Counted from the first letter of the stretch, positions 36,992 through 50,398 are shown. The stretch is DNA of 64,000 nucleotides from Paramecium pentaurelia (GCA_905183005.1 CAJJDO010000107.1:128598-192597); one strand, 5' to 3'. Program-made: numbers and translations. The notes: generated by a model not told the origin, from the sequence alone.

Positions 36992-39900
36992 ATGAGTGAT
37001 ATTATAAGAAGTTCTTAGTACAGAGCAATCTAGGTAATTCTTGATTCCACTAAATATAGAATGTTACAACTAATCAATAGGCCAATAATCCTGTTCTTTA
37101 AGGATAAGTAGTAAAATAAGTAATCTTGGAAACACGTAAAGATGAATAGACTGAATAATACGAATTAAGAATTGAAAAACTTACTCAAGAGGTTGAGTAA
37201 TGGAAAAGACAATGTTTTTTAGGTGAATAGTAACTTAATAAATTTACAACTCAATTGTAAGAAGTAATTTATATATCATTTACAAATTAATAGATGGCCA
37301 GTCTTGAAGCTAGATTGGGTGCTTTGTAGTAGGAATATAAGAGTGTTGAAGTTAAATATAGAGAAAAGTGTAATGAGTTTGAGAAATTGAGGATTGAGTA
37401 TAGTAAACTTGATTCAGCTCTAATCTCTTATTCTTTAACTCATATTGAAACAAAAAGATTCGAAGAGGCTATTCAGAGTAAATAGAATATCATAACTGAC
37501 TTACAAAGGCAACTCTAAGATGCAAATGAGAGATTATTGCAAATCCCTAAATTGGAAGATTTGTTGAGAAGTGAACATAGAAAAAACGAATAACTAGTTT
37601 AAGAGATTGATTAATGGAAATAAAAGTACTCAGCTATTCAATAAGATAAAGATAATTATATTAAATAATTATAATATGAAAGTGAAGATATTAATTAAAA
37701 AAACAAAGAATTTTTAGAAGCTGAAATTCATAAAGGAAATAATGATCTCTTAAATAAGGTTAAATTACTTTAAGCCTAAATTGAATAATTAAAGTAAGAG
37801 GCAAAAGAATTCTAAAATCTATTGTAATTAGAGTAGTCTGAAAATAATAAATTAAAATCTCAGGTGGATTTATTAAATGCTCGTATTGTTGAATAAAATG
37901 AACAATTAGATATTGAGATTGGATTGGTTAAGGAGAGAGACTTTAAATTAAATGATGCTGAAGCTAAAATTAAATAATTAGAAGATGATTTATTAGAAAT
38001 AAGAAGATTAGATCAAATTATTTAAGATTTGGAAACTAAGAATCAAAATCTTGTTAATGAGATAGATACATTACGTAATGAAGCTAATCAATATAAATTG
38101 GTTATTTAATAATTAGAACATGATCTTGGTAAATTGATGGAATTAGAAAATAAAGTTGCTATGTTATCATCTGAAATTGAAAGATTGAAATAAATGATTG
38201 CTTCTAAGAATGAATAGATTGATAGATTAAAATAATAAATTGATTAATTAAATAAGGCAATAGATGATTATAAGACTATTGAAGCAGAAAAATAAGTACT
38301 TGAAAATAAATGTGCTATGTTAGCAACAGAAATTGAAAGAAAGAAATTTTAGATTGAATAAAGAGATGTTAAAATAAATGAATTAAATAAATAAATTAAT
38401 GAATAATAATTATTCATTGATGAATTAAAGGAAAGACCTGATCTTTCTATACCTTTAGCTGAAGCTGAGAATTTAATTAAATTATGGTAAGAGAAGTATT
38501 AAAATTTAGAATAAATTTAAAATAAATACACAATTATTGAATAAGAAAATTATTAATTGAAAAATTAATTATAAGCATTATTGTAAGAGTTGGATTAAGT
38601 TAAGAAAGATTTAGAATAACGATCTAATTAATTAAATGAAGCAGAATCTACAATTCATTTAATGGAATAAGATCTTAATAAACTTAATTCACTTTAAGAA
38701 TAGATTAAAGCTTGGGAATCTAAATATTAATTACAAACTGAGTAGTTTACATCAATAAGAGAATAATTAATTTAAAGTTAAGAAACTATTAAGAAAAGTG
38801 ATAGAGATGATATTTTGAATGAATTAAGAGAATTATAAGGAAGATATTAATCTTTGGAAACATAAAATTAAGATTTAATTGATTAATTAGAATAATTAAG
38901 ATAATTGTATATTAAATGTCAAGCAGAATTAGAAGAAGCAATAAAATTAGAATCAAAAGTTTATGATTTAGAAAATAAGGTAGCTATGCTTTCAAGTGAA
39001 GTTGAAAGATTGAAATATAGAACAAATTCAAAAGATGAGGAATTAAAGAAATTATAAGCATAAAGTAAAGATTTTGATAGTTTGAAGAATGATTTCTAAT
39101 AAATGAATGGAGATTTATAAAATACATAACATTCATTAGAAGAATTAACTTAATAATTAGAAGAATAATTAGATAAATTTAAATAATAAACAAAAGAATT
39201 AAATGAAGCATAATAAATGAGAGATTAATTAGAAAATAAGATTGCTATGTTATCTACTGAAATTGAAAGATATAAATATAAATTAAATAATAAATAAAAT
39301 GAGACAGATTAATTAAAGAAATAAATTTTAGATTTATAATAATAAATAAGTCATTTAAGTTAAGTTGAGAATGACAATATTAAATTAAATTAAGAATGTG
39401 AAAAATTAGATTAAAAATATAATGATTAAGTTGAATTATTATAACAAACTAAAAATGAGAGAAATGATTTACAATAAATTAAAAGTTAATTAGAATAAGA
39501 ATTATAATTAATATAATCAGAATTATAATCATCTTAATAAAATTAAGAAATTAAAAATAAATAAATTAAATAATTAGAAAATGTAATTTAAGAAAAAGAA
39601 TAAAATATTTCATAACTTAAAAATTAAGAATAAAAGATGTTTGAATATGAAACTAAATTAGCATTTCTTAGTTAAGAAATTGAAAGATAAACTAATTAAT
39701 ATAAAGTGAAATTAGGTGAATTAGCAGAATTATAATCTTAATTAGTTAATATTAATGAATTATAAATTGTAATTTAAACTCTTGAAAATGAAAAAAATAA
39801 ATTATCAGGAATAATTTAATAAAAGGAACATGAAACTCAATTATGGAAAAATAAAGTAGATGAATAATAAAAAGCTATGGAGAAATTTGAAGAGATGAAG

Positions 39901-40286
39901 GTAATTTTATAAACTTATTAATTTTTAGTATTAAATGGAAAATAAAATTGCTATGTTATCAAGTGAAGTTGAAAGATTAAATTATAAATATAAGGTATTA
40001 TTAGATGATAAATCTAAATGGAATAAGAGAATGAAGTTGCTTTTTGATGAATTAACTAAAGTTAGTATGTAGAATGAGATTTCATCAAATGTAAATAAAT
40101 TGATTTTTTTTATTTTAGGAAGCCTTTAATTGGAAACATAAGATTTTAGAATTAGCTGAACTCCAATCTAAATTGACATAATAAGATGGTTCTATTTAAT
40201 AATGTTTGTAAGAGACAGAACATATGAGATAGCAATTACAAGAATAAGATTTCTTGGATGCTAGATAAAAAATAAGATCATTATGA
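36992..40286 (+). CDS. Long coiled-coil protein with recurring xAMLSSEIERLK motif
   Basis: About 1,070 aa, starting MSDIIRSSQYRAIQ and ending FLDARQKIRSL. Introns: about 26 nt after the first 14 codons, 28 nt after KFEEMK and 28 nt after NEISSN. The entire body is heptad coiled coil. A 15-residue motif, ENKVAMLSSEIERLK or close variants (ENKCAMLATEIERKK, ENKIAMLSTEIERYK), recurs at about 38150, 38315, 38970, 39235, 39655 and 39950. Gln codons are mostly TAA. Such proteins are typically cortical-cytoskeletal or basal-body fibres in ciliates; that role is inferred. The stop is 25 bp from the stop of the convergent MAP kinase. Confidence 0.82.
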
Positions 40287-40311
40287 TATATTACATAATA
40301 AAATTTAATAT

Positions 40312-41586
40312 TCATTATTGCTATTGTTTTTATTATTATTTCAATTGCTATTTTTTTTATTAATTTATTTTAGTTATTTGCTCTCTCTTTTCAATCTCCA
40401 ACTAAACATTTATTATAGGTTCTGAGTTTTTTTATCTCATAATATTCACTTCATTCAAAATCAAAGCCTTCAAATCTTTTAATTATATAGTGCTATCATT
40501 TTCAAATTAACAATCTAAATTGCCTTCAAATGATGGTTCATCATCAGGGTCTCTAATAGGCTCTAAGTAAGGATGATTAAGAGCCTATGATTTATTTGTA
40601 TTGATATACTTCAGCACTTGTAATTCTCTTTTTAGGATTAATTTCAAGCAATTTATCTAATAAATCTATGGCTAAAGGATTAGAATATTTAATAACAGAG
40701 CCAATAGATATTTTTTATTTTGTTTATAAACTACTTACATATTTTTTAGCATTTGCATTAGTAATAAATGCCAAATCTTCTTCACCTGGTTTACCCAAAG
40801 TATCAAAGATCAATTTAATCATTTGAATATAATTTGTTCCTTTAAATAATATTTATCTGGTGATAATTTCAGCAAAGGTACAACCCAAAGACCACATATC
40901 AATGGCAGTAGAATATTCATGTGAAGATAACATAACTTCAGGAGCTCTATAATATCCTTGATTAATATATTAAATATCTATACTTGTAACAACATATTCT
41001 GTAAGCATATTCTAGCATCGATTATCTTCAGCTTCCAATTCTTCTATTTATCTGGCCAATCCAAAGTCACAAAAACAGATTTCACAATTCTCTGTTGCCA
41101 ATATATTACTTGGCTTGATATCTCTATGTACTATATTGGCTGAATGTAAATATTTTAATGCTTTAATTAATTGATACCTAAATATTATGAATATAAAAAT
41201 TACATAATATATTGAAAGTGTTAATCAGTCAGATTCTAACCACTCTTAATTATTTTATATAAATCCACTTCCATATAATTAGTAACCAAATAAATTTCTC
41301 CAAAATCTAATTCTTTATTTGAATCATCATAAATTAGATGTTCTAAACGAAGAATATTCTCATGTTTCATTGTTCTTAATATTCTAATTTCTCTTAAAAC
41401 TCTTTTAGCATCTATTTCATCTCTTACTAGATGAAGTTTCTTAATAGCGACTTTCTAGTAATCAGGGTCTGTCTATTTCTTATCAATAGCCAATGCAACA
41501 TGTCCATAAGCACCAGCTCCTAGTAATTTTTTAACATCATATCTAGGTCCTACATTAAATTGAATCCCAGAAACGATTTGATTCAT
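40312..41586 (-). CDS. MAP kinase (TEY activation loop)
   Basis: Starts MNQIVSGIQFNVGPRYDVKK. The kinase domain has LLGAGAYGHVALAID (Gly loop), VAIKKL (Lys), IVHRDIKPSNILA (catalytic), CDFGLAR, and the activation loop MLTEYVVT followed by RYYRAPEVML. This join uses a 27-nt intron and recreates the canonical T-x-Y dual phosphorylation site. Later motifs are SLGCTFAEII, NPKKRITSAE, then a 25-nt intron and ALNHPYLE, followed by a Gln-rich tail. This identifies an ERK-type MAPK. The C-terminus is short (about 80 residues). Ciliate ERKs of this kind act in mating, stress or ciliary length signalling (family knowledge). Confidence 0.94.
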
Positions 41587-41822
41587 AAGTATATAATTAA
41601 TAAATCAATTTACTAGTTTTCTATTTGATATTAATATTCTTAACTTTTAAATTGTTCTATTTATCATACTTTTCCATTCTATTTATCTTAATATCAATTT
41701 CTCACTAAACTAATGACTAATAGTAAATAAATTTATTAATCTAATTGTTCATTTTTATAATACATCAAAAGATCTAGTACTAAATAATTAAAAAAAAAGT
41801 TATCTAATATAAATAGATTCAT

Positions 41823-42473
41823 TCATTTTTAGATTTTTCTTAGTACAGTATCATCTGCAGTAGTTTATATGGAACTTAATGAATTGACATATATAATACT
41901 AGCATTTCTTTATGGTCTCATTTTGAAGACAAGATCTTCAATTTTCTTTTTGTATAACAAACGTTCTTCATTGTTCAAGAAATTACTCATAGATGCACTC
42001 TTCACTGATCTTGTCTATCCTTTCATACCATTATAATGTGTATCATTGACATTTTATAAAATTGGATTAAATTGCTTTGGTTAAAGAGTTCTCCCCTATT
42101 TGATTGGACTACTCTCTTCTAATGGAGTTTGATAAAGAGTTGATCGTAGAGATATTCGCTATGGATATAATTAAAATTTCTATTATCTAATAGGAGTTTT
42201 AATAATAATTGGAGATGCTTGCTATTTTATTTGTTATTCAACTTTATGTTAGGGTTCTAAAACAGTTTTTTTGGTTGGAGAATTTGGTTTACTACTCTCT
42301 TCTAATTTGGGCATGGAAGTGGTTCTGAATCTCATTCTAGTTTTAGGTGATTCTTAAACTATAACACTAGCAGGTTTCTATATTTATTATGATCCTTGCC
42401 GTTTTAAATTTAGAGGATTTTATATTAAATGTTCCAAGTAGTGCTCTTCACTTACTTCCCATCCTTAATCCAT
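41823..42473 (-). CDS. Hypothetical basic 216-aa protein
   Basis: An intronless frame from MDQGWEVSEEHYLEH to DDTVLRKIQK. Basic, Ser/Pro/Gln-rich and mostly disordered, with several Ser-Pro/Thr-Pro sites (QESPKTRMR, LEESSPIKQGR) and a C-terminal helix NNEERLLYKKKIEDLVF. No recognised domain. Two internal segments, KLEESSKPNSP and PLEESSPIKQG, look like a short duplicated motif. Confidence 0.7.
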
Positions 42474-42750
42474 TATCTAAAATTTATAATATTAAAATAT
42501 TGATAATTAAAAAACAAATTTATTGAATTGATATTTATAAATATATGTATATCTATTTAGTAAAATAAATCAACATTAATAATAATTTAATTCAAATTTT
42601 ATTCTCTTTTTTTTCTTATTAAAAATAGTAATACATTTTTTATTTATACTTCTTTAAAAGAGTTATGAAAGATTATAATTAATTAATAAAATAACTCAAT
42701 TTTATAAGTATATATATATATATTTTCAATTTATCATAATCTTCTTGTAT

Positions 42751-43495
42751 TCAAACTTTTAATTCTGTATTCAGTTTTAATTCGCTATTAACTTCGAATT
42801 GTTGGATTTTATGGTTATTAGCTTCTATTTTCTTTAGTAATTTTTGTTGGCATTATAACCTATTTGTGTTTTCTATGATTTGTTCTAACTCTAAAATAAT
42901 CCCAAAATCTCATATAATTCAAATCATCATTGATATTATATTTTTAAGTATAATCCTTAAGATTCTATAGAGGCAAGATCTTTTTATATTTCAAATAATG
43001 TAATTTCAACTTATTGATTAGTTTCTATGTTTCTAATGCCAACTATTCTTCTGAGATCTACTCCTTTTTATTTGGGTAAGTCTCAAATCGTATTTTATAG
43101 AGCATTTACAATTCATCTGTTGGTGATAAATAAGAAAACTCTCCTAAATGAACTCCTTTCAATAATATTTCATCATCATTCCAAATATTATGTTCTGATG
43201 CATCTGAACTTGAGTCTGAAGATGAACTACTACTGTCTAATTTAATCTAAGGGACTGGTTTTTAAAATCTAGACTTCCTTGAAGAGACCTTTGAGGTTTG
43301 TGGAATCTTCAAGGTATCAGGAGTATTAGGTTCACTCACCTCTTTTAAAGGTTAAAGAGGCTGTTAAATATATATAGGTTATTTAAATTTAATATCTGAT
43401 TTTGTTGAAGTGCTATCAGAATCAATTGATGAAGTTGATTGTTTACGACTATTTGATGTTCTAATAATAACAGTCCTATGTAGGTTTTTTATCAT
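42751..43495 (-). CDS. Hypothetical Ser-rich protein, about 238 aa
   Basis: Starts MIKNLHRTVIIRTSNSRKQ; a 28-nt intron (GTTATAATGCC...AAAG) near the 3' end joins RTNHRKHKQ to KIEANNHKIQQF. It ends LNTELKV. The N-terminal half is Ser/Thr-rich and disordered (STSSIDSDSTSTKSD; an acidic Ser run LDSSSSSSDSSSD that looks like a CK2 substrate). The C-terminal half is helical with aromatic residues (EILLKGVHLGEFSYL, LHYLKYKKILPLQNL). No family recognised. Confidence 0.68.
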
Positions 43496-43617
43496 TTTAT
43501 AATAAAAATTTAATATTAAAAAGTTAAATTTATTGTGGATGCTAATTTTGTTAATCATTAATAATATGCTCGATAATGTTTACATTTTATGTAATTTATA
43601 GATAAATATGTCATTTA

Positions 43618-44856
43618 TCAAACTAATCCTCCTGAATTTAACTTGTTTCTAATGACAGTACTAAATTCAGCAGAATTAACAAACTCTTTGGCATTTCTTG
43701 TAGTTTAGAGTTAAATTTGATATTGAGCCTTCAATTCATTATATATTTGGATTTCTTAAGCTTAAGCATCCTTATCCTATTCTATATATATATATTATAT
43801 AATTATTACATAAAGATTCCTAATAATTTTATAAATCTTATTCATTTTATTCCAAAGCTTCTTTAGTTGATTTCAATTTATCTAAATATTAAAATATCAC
43901 TATTACTTTAATATGCTGCTAAAACATAAGTAGCTTCTAATACAGAACGTTTAAATTCTTAATATTCTGTATTCAAAGTTTTTTATCTTGCTTCCCAAGT
44001 TTCTTAGATTTATTATTCATCAGTATTTTCCTATTATATATATATATTATATACTTAATTAAGACTAGAAACTAATTGATTTCTTGTATCTTATAATAAA
44101 TCTTTAATTTTCTTAGCTTATCCTTAATCTGAAAAATTCTATGTCAATTAAAGCAATGCTTCAACAAGAGGATGTATTGTGCTGGTCTTTTGAATCTTGT
44201 TATTGACTCTTTTGACCGCCTAATGAATGGTGGCCTTCTCTGAAAAGGAAATGTTGCCATTAATTAAAGAATTGATCAATTATATAGCTTCATCAACTGC
44301 ACTGATTGCTCCTTAATGTTCACTCACTAAAAGTTGTTGTTTTTTGTAATACCTCTATCTAAATATGCTTGATGTTGATTTTATCTAGCAAGTGTTTCCC
44401 TGGATAAAGAATCTCTGTTATCATTCATGAAACCATTCAATCTCTCAATTTTGGAATTAGTTTAATCAATGCTTGGCAATAGGATAGCATCAATAAAATC
44501 TTTTTAATTGAAAATATTGATTTCTGTTTAACCAATATTAATATCTAAATTTTCTTAAGTCACTTAATGTTAATTAGTTGATCTTGTGAAATCATCTTCT
44601 AATTGTTGTAATTCAGCAGTCAATTCATTTTCTAAGTCACCAATTGCTGTCACCAAATCATCTAAAATTTTATTACTTACTCATTCATACCAAGTGGTCC
44701 TCTCATTTCGGCATGTGTTTAAGCCATTTCTAATATAAATTTCCCCAAATTGCTTTGTGATAACTCATCCATTTTTTCTGTACTTAATTACACCATACTT
44801 GGGTCAATTGAATAGACTATCGATAAAGACAAAATCAAAGCTAAGAGTTTTTGCAT
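43618..44856 (-). CDS. Trichocyst matrix protein precursor
   Basis: Begins with a signal peptide (MQKLLALILSLSIVYS). The mature part is long amphipathic helices with Asp/Glu/Gln, the typical look of Paramecium trichocyst matrix polypeptides: LEMAQTHAEMRGPLG, LVTAIGDLENELTAELQQLE, INGNISFSEKATIHQ and LNTEYQEFKRSVLEATYVLAAY. At least four short introns are needed (for example near 44685, 44345, 44040 and 43790). These precursors are cleaved and packed as a crystal in the trichocyst, a dense-core granule that expels on stimulation and expands with Ca2+. Assignment rests on composition, signal peptide and periodic helical pattern, not on a single diagnostic motif. Confidence 0.82.
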
Positions 44857-45822
44857 AGGCTATTTAATATAATAATGTAATCCGTTTTAATATTTGTATA
44901 TAAAATATTTATATTATTTTTATGTATAATACTTATTTAATCAATTCTTAGTTAACCCATTGTCTAAACAAAACAGATTTGTCAATATTTCTACTTATTT
45001 TATACTATAATAATCAAATTATTAATTAATATTAGTAGTTCAACAATTCAATTAATACAGGAAAAGAGAAAAATTGATATTGATTTATTTATTTAGTATA
45101 TATTATTTTAATCCATTAGTTAATTATTAATTACTCTAAAGAAATCTATTAATTTACTCTTAAATATACTATATTAATTGTAAATTGAAGAATATTAAAA
45201 TAGATTTTTGGAAACATTAAATATAATAGGTTAAAATACTTTATTATTAATCTAAATTAATTTAAAATATATTCTATCTCTTTGTTGAGAAACTTATTGT
45301 TTAAAATATTTAGAAAATTATTATTATTATTATTAACATTTTAGTAAATTATCCATTTTCATTAATGGAATATGAGAATATAAACATAGATTATTTTTTT
45401 TTTTTATTATTTTTCTAATTTTTAAATAGTATTTGATTAATCATCATAGAAATAATTACATTCTTAATTAAGATAATAATATTTCTATGTTTTTAATGAT
45501 CTCAAACATAAATGAAAGTAGTTTGATTTATTAATCATTTATTAAATTTCATATTCTTATTCTTCTATTAAAATTAATTATTCAAAATCCAATAATTATG
45601 ATTTAAAAAAATATATTCTTTTTTTTTGATTTGATCATTTTGTCCATAACTAGTTTTTTACACAATATTCTATTTGAAAATGGTAATATTATTAAAGAAA
45701 AGTTCTTCTTAGCAAGTCCATTTCTGTATTTTCATTTAACATAATTCTATTATAAATAATTTAAAATTCATCATTTGTATGAATATATCAGTAATGTATA
45801 ATAACAATATTTCATTTAAATA
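44857..45822. other. Intergenic region, no gene supported
   Basis: Nearly 1 kb of AT-rich DNA upstream of the trichocyst gene. It includes a T11 run and several dyads around atagaaataat/atttctat. Probably holds the promoter of the secretory gene; no RNA gene recognised. Confidence 0.5.
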
Positions 45823-48660
45823 TCAATATCTGGATTATTATTGTCTATATTTTGATTTTTCAATGACACTCAAAAGATGAGCAGTATGTCTTGAACTCTT
45901 TTTAGGTTTCTTCACTTTCATTAAGACAACATCTAAATTGAATTAAGGAAAATAATTTTAAGTATTAAAGTATGAATCCATATTAAAATCTATTCTTTAT
46001 CTAGGATCATAATTTATTTCTTCTAATTTACTATTACTAGATTCTTAAATTACAGAAATGGAATATTATTTTAAATCTGACCGTGATTATTTTTATTAAG
46101 ATTATAGCATTTATGGCATTTTTTAATCAAGATTTTAAAATGTAGAAGAATTACCTTTACTTATTTTTTTTGGAATGCTGGCATGATGGATTTATACATC
46201 TTAAGTGGGTTAAAATATTTATTATGGTTAGCATGTAAATGAGCTTGAAGATTAGGAATTTTGTTATGAAGCTTAACAATAATTAGATAAATCTTAAGAC
46301 ATTTATGAAACACTATTTGCACGATTAGTTTATATCTATTGTAATTAAATCATAGTTCTTCTATTGGATCTAATACGTTGAAATTTGGAAGCTTATTTAA
46401 CAGTTTCCTTCTAATCTGAATCTGGTGATACCTAAAGAAACTAGAATTTCTAATCAATATTAGAGCACTTAGTTATATTCTTAACGCCTATGTGTTCATC
46501 ATTATCTGTTTCATAATTAATGGATTTTAGTGTATTGCTTTTCATACTTAACAATGTTTAGATTACATGATCATTATATTTTATATAACCTAATGAATCT
46601 AGATAATGATCAGTTAAGTCTTCTAAACATATGAAATTCTTATCAACAATTTATTAAAGAACAGTTTCTTGTATATGCTATAAGTTAAATCTAATTTTCT
46701 CTGTAATTATCCTCTTATATTTACTTCTTTGATTATCTTCACTAATCATAAATTATTTTCTCAATTTTCCAACATTAGGATTATAAAATACAAATGGACA
46801 TTTCATAAATTAATGAGTCCATCTACATATATAACAGACTTCTCCATAATTTTATTTCTCTTCATTAAATTACATCTCATCCTTTAGCATTTAATAATTT
46901 TCTTCTTCAATTGGATCTTCTTTTATTATCTTAAAAAAATCTTCATATTCAATATAAGCAATTTAACAGAACTTAGTTGTTCTTATAGAATAATCATATT
47001 TAGTTTACATAATAAATTCTTTTTCTCCAATAAATTTACCAGAATCAATAATTGCTAATTAAGTTTCTCTATTAGCTTAACCACAAATCAAATTAATTTA
47101 ACCTTTTTATAAAAAAAAGAGTTTATTAGCCAATTCATTCTGTGCTTCAACAATCTCTTCAGGAGCAAATCTTATCTCTCTAACATAAGAACATAATTTT
47201 TTAACACTTTTGTCTGATAATGTTTTTTTAATAAGTCTTGAACTCATTAAAATATTAAGATATAAATCAATAGCAACTTATTCTTTTAATCTTTTATTTA
47301 ATGCATTCATCATATTCTCTCCAAATTCAGTATTCTCATCTTGCATTATCAAATAATATTCAAAATACTTTCTTACTGACAAAATCAATTACTTACTTAA
47401 TTACCTTTTCTTTACATAATTGTTTAATTACATCATCTTTTATTTATAAATTTACTCCTTCTCTGTTAACTATCTCAATATATTACCAATACTAGATATT
47501 GTATATCCAAATAATCCACAAATGACCATTGCCATAAGTATTACAAATATTCTCTCAATATCAGTTTATGGAACTATGTCTCCATATCCCACTGTCAATG
47601 TTGTTATTGTACTAAAGTATAGTGAATGGATGTATCTTGAATCCCATTATGCATCAACTATACTCTTTGAATCCAACCAAGAATATTTTCCTGCATCTAA
47701 TTGTATCTATCCTAACAAATTCCATAAACATGCACAACAATGAGATACAAATAATAATAAAAAAACTGATTTAAATAATTCCATAACTGTTTACATTGTT
47801 ATTGAAGGGTTAATTGCTTCTTCTATTTAATCAATCAATTTCTTTACTTTTGTTATTCTCAACATTAAAATATATTCTGTATAAGGTATTTTAAAGGATG
47901 ATAATATAAATGGAATTGCAATTAATAAATCCCACCATAATTCATATCTTGCATAATTTCTAAATATATCCTTATGGCTTTTGTGAATCTATCCTTTACT
48001 ATAATAAGCAGTAAAGAATTTTATGATTATATCTATAATGAATGTCCAAGAAGGTAAGGATTCAAAAAATAATTAATACATTATTCCTTCATTTGTAAAT
48101 CCAAATCCTAATTTCATAGGGATATAAAAAATATTCAGGATTATTTAGATTAATAGAAATATATCCCACATCACTTTAAAATTTGAGTCAGGATCAATTA
48201 TAGGAATATGACTTATTATTCCTTTCAAACTTTAAATTAGAATTGAAATTTTATTCAGATTTTTTTGCAATAAAACATCTGAATCACTTGCACCATCTGA
48301 AATCAATTATAGAATGTTAGCATTTAATGATTTAAATTTTACTTAAGTTGAATGATTTTTCATTTATTTCACAAATTTAGTCAAGTAGAACATTATACTG
48401 AGTCCCTATATTACCCACTTCTTATTGCTTTTCTTTATTAATTAGTCTTGGCTGCTCTCTAAATCTATAGGAATTTTTGTTTCTCTTTTTTGATTAGTTA
48501 TCTCAATGACACTTTACTCTAATTTTTAATCAGAACTAATATTAGGTTCAAAGGAAGCTTCTTCACTATTGTTTTCACATTTTGGCAAAGTAAAATCAGA
48601 TCGATTATTAGCAGACTATCTTATTACAGGACTAAATTCAAACTCAAATTTGATACACAT
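45823..48660 (-). CDS. Second CNG/EAG-type K+ channel
   Basis: Starts MCIKFEFEFSPVIRQSAN and ends VIEKSKYRQQQSRY. After an N-terminal cytoplasmic region, hydrophobic segments S1-S6 are visible: MWDIFLLIQIILNIFYIP, YELWWDLLIAIPFILSSF and VFLLLFVSHCCACLWNLLG. The pore is YFSTITTLTVGYGDIVPQ, a K+-selective TVGYGD filter. A C-linker and cyclic-nucleotide-binding domain follow (SGKFIGEKEFIMQTK), then a Cys-containing segment (YICRWTHQFMKCPFVFY) and a charged tail. Several in-frame or frame-restoring small introns exist. It shares the same order of parts as the channel at 4991-8299, including a post-CNBD Cys segment, so they are probably old duplicates. Confidence 0.88.
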
Positions 48661-50230
48661 ATTAGAATCTATTAGAATAAGAATTCATTATGTCTGACAT
48701 CCAATTTCTAAGATATTAAAAATATTATTGCTTAAACTTAAATTATTTATATCCAATTAATAATATTGTGTCTAATTTACATTTATGAATATAATCATTT
48801 AGTATATATTATGAATTATTAGTTCTCATAGCAAAATATTAATTATTGTCTTATCTGAATTATATCCAAAAATTAAAGATTAATTTTTAAAACATTAATA
48901 ATGGATTATTATAATTCAAATTAAATTATTATTATCTTTCAAAAAATCAGTATAATAACTCACTAAGGTTATTTTAAGAATGTTAAAATTTTTTTGAAAT
49001 TATATATAATGATAACTTGGAAAGTTTTATTTTTGTATTAGTCAAAGTAATTCTTTATTAATTATATTAATTGTATCTTATTCAAATTAATAGAGATTTA
49101 CTATTTCATCTTTTTAACATAAAATTATTCAATTCAAATTACTTCATAATTTCTCTCTCTCTTATTTTAGACAATAGTTAATTCAATTTAATATTATAAA
49201 ATCTAATTTATAAATGGAACTGGCTAATCTAATTATTCCCATTTTTATAATCAACCAATTTTAAACTGTTATTAATAGAAATATTTAAAATATTCATAAA
49301 ATAATATTAAATGTAAATATAAATATAGAGTTTAGAATTCAAGATTTCTTTATGAATTTTTATTTAATTTCTTATATCAAAACTAAGTTTTTTATTAATT
49401 TTTACATATAAATTAATAGATTAAAATCTTGATTAATAATTTGCAATAGACAAAATAAAAGAATTATGAGATTATAAGAATTAGTACATTTTTTTAGTAT
49501 CAATCTAATCTAAATTAAAAGTTTTATTTAAAAAAAAATAATAATATCTTAGTATATAAATTTGATATGATAAAATTACTTTTTAACATTATTATTGTAA
49601 GATTATCATCTATTAATGCTATTAAAATTAATAAAATTGCTATAATTTAACAATTATATCAATAACAATTCTAATTCTAGCCAATCAAGCAAATATACTA
49701 AATTATTTTTAAGATGAATACTATCATAAAGAAATTTGACTGATGAATTATTTCTTTAAAATTTATTGAATAATTTATTCTTTTAAAGTATAAGTATGAA
49801 GTAAAAATTAAAACGATTAGAAAACTTAATATTTTTAAATATTTATAACTTTTAAAAAAATGTTATTGTATTAATGAAGATTGACTTTATATAATTGTAT
49901 TTATATTTCTACTATAATTCCCCTTAATTCATAGGTTTAAATAAATTTTCGTATCAATTTTTATAAAAAAAAGGATTATAATAAGTAAAATTGAAATTAT
50001 GTTTATGAGATAAACAGATATAAATATTAATAAAATGGACTATAAAGTATAAGGAAGAATAAGGTGATTTATGTGAATTTACCTGATGAATTTAAAGACT
50101 TAATAATCAATTTTTGAAAGCATTTTAAGGATATTATATATTTAAGAATAAAAATTTGTTCCAGAATATAAGGCTCATTTATAAGAGTTATGAATTTATA
50201 TAATTTATTATTTATAATAATAAAATAATT
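48661..50230. other. Long non-protein-coding region upstream of the snoRNA cluster
   Basis: About 1.6 kb of AT-rich sequence with frequent TGAs in all frames. I see no spliced frame and no confident RNA gene. A stretch at 50040-50180 (gtgattta ... cctgatgaattt) has weak C/D-like words but no good guide, so it is not called. Confidence 0.45.
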
Positions 50231-50312
50231 TTTAATTATGATGAACTCAACAATATTAAACTAATATGATCATTTTATGATTATAGATATTGGAGCTGAT
50301 CTGATATGGTAT
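50231..50312 (+). ncRNA. C/D-box snoRNA candidate 1 (18S guide)
   Basis: C box atgatga at 50238-50244; D box ctga at 50301-50304. Just upstream of D lies attggagctg, complementary to the universally conserved 18S segment CAGCUCCAAU. The duplex ends two nucleotides before D. By the D+5 rule the methylated base would be the G of CCAG. A second ctga at 50296 makes the exact D box ambiguous. Confidence 0.6.
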
Positions 50313-50321
50313 ATTAAATTA

Positions 50322-50398
50322 AATTAAATGATGATTTGATTATTTTATTGCTGATGCAATAAATGATTACATATTATTGGAGCTGTCTGACAATATAT
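50322..50398 (+). ncRNA. C/D-box snoRNA candidate 2 (18S guide)
   Basis: C box atgatga at 50328-50334, D' ctga at 50351-50354, D box ctga at 50387-50390. The guide attggagctgt adjoins D and pairs with the same 18S segment as candidate 1, shifted by one base, so the D+5 target is the C following CCAG. AT-rich ends can form a short terminal stem (taaatt/aatatatta). Confidence 0.68.

Noticed and set aside
50040..50180. Possible ninth snoRNA or short coding frame upstream of the cluster
   Set aside because: C/D-like words overlap each other (cctgatgaa) and no rRNA complement precedes them; the reading frame from the ATG closes after ten codons.
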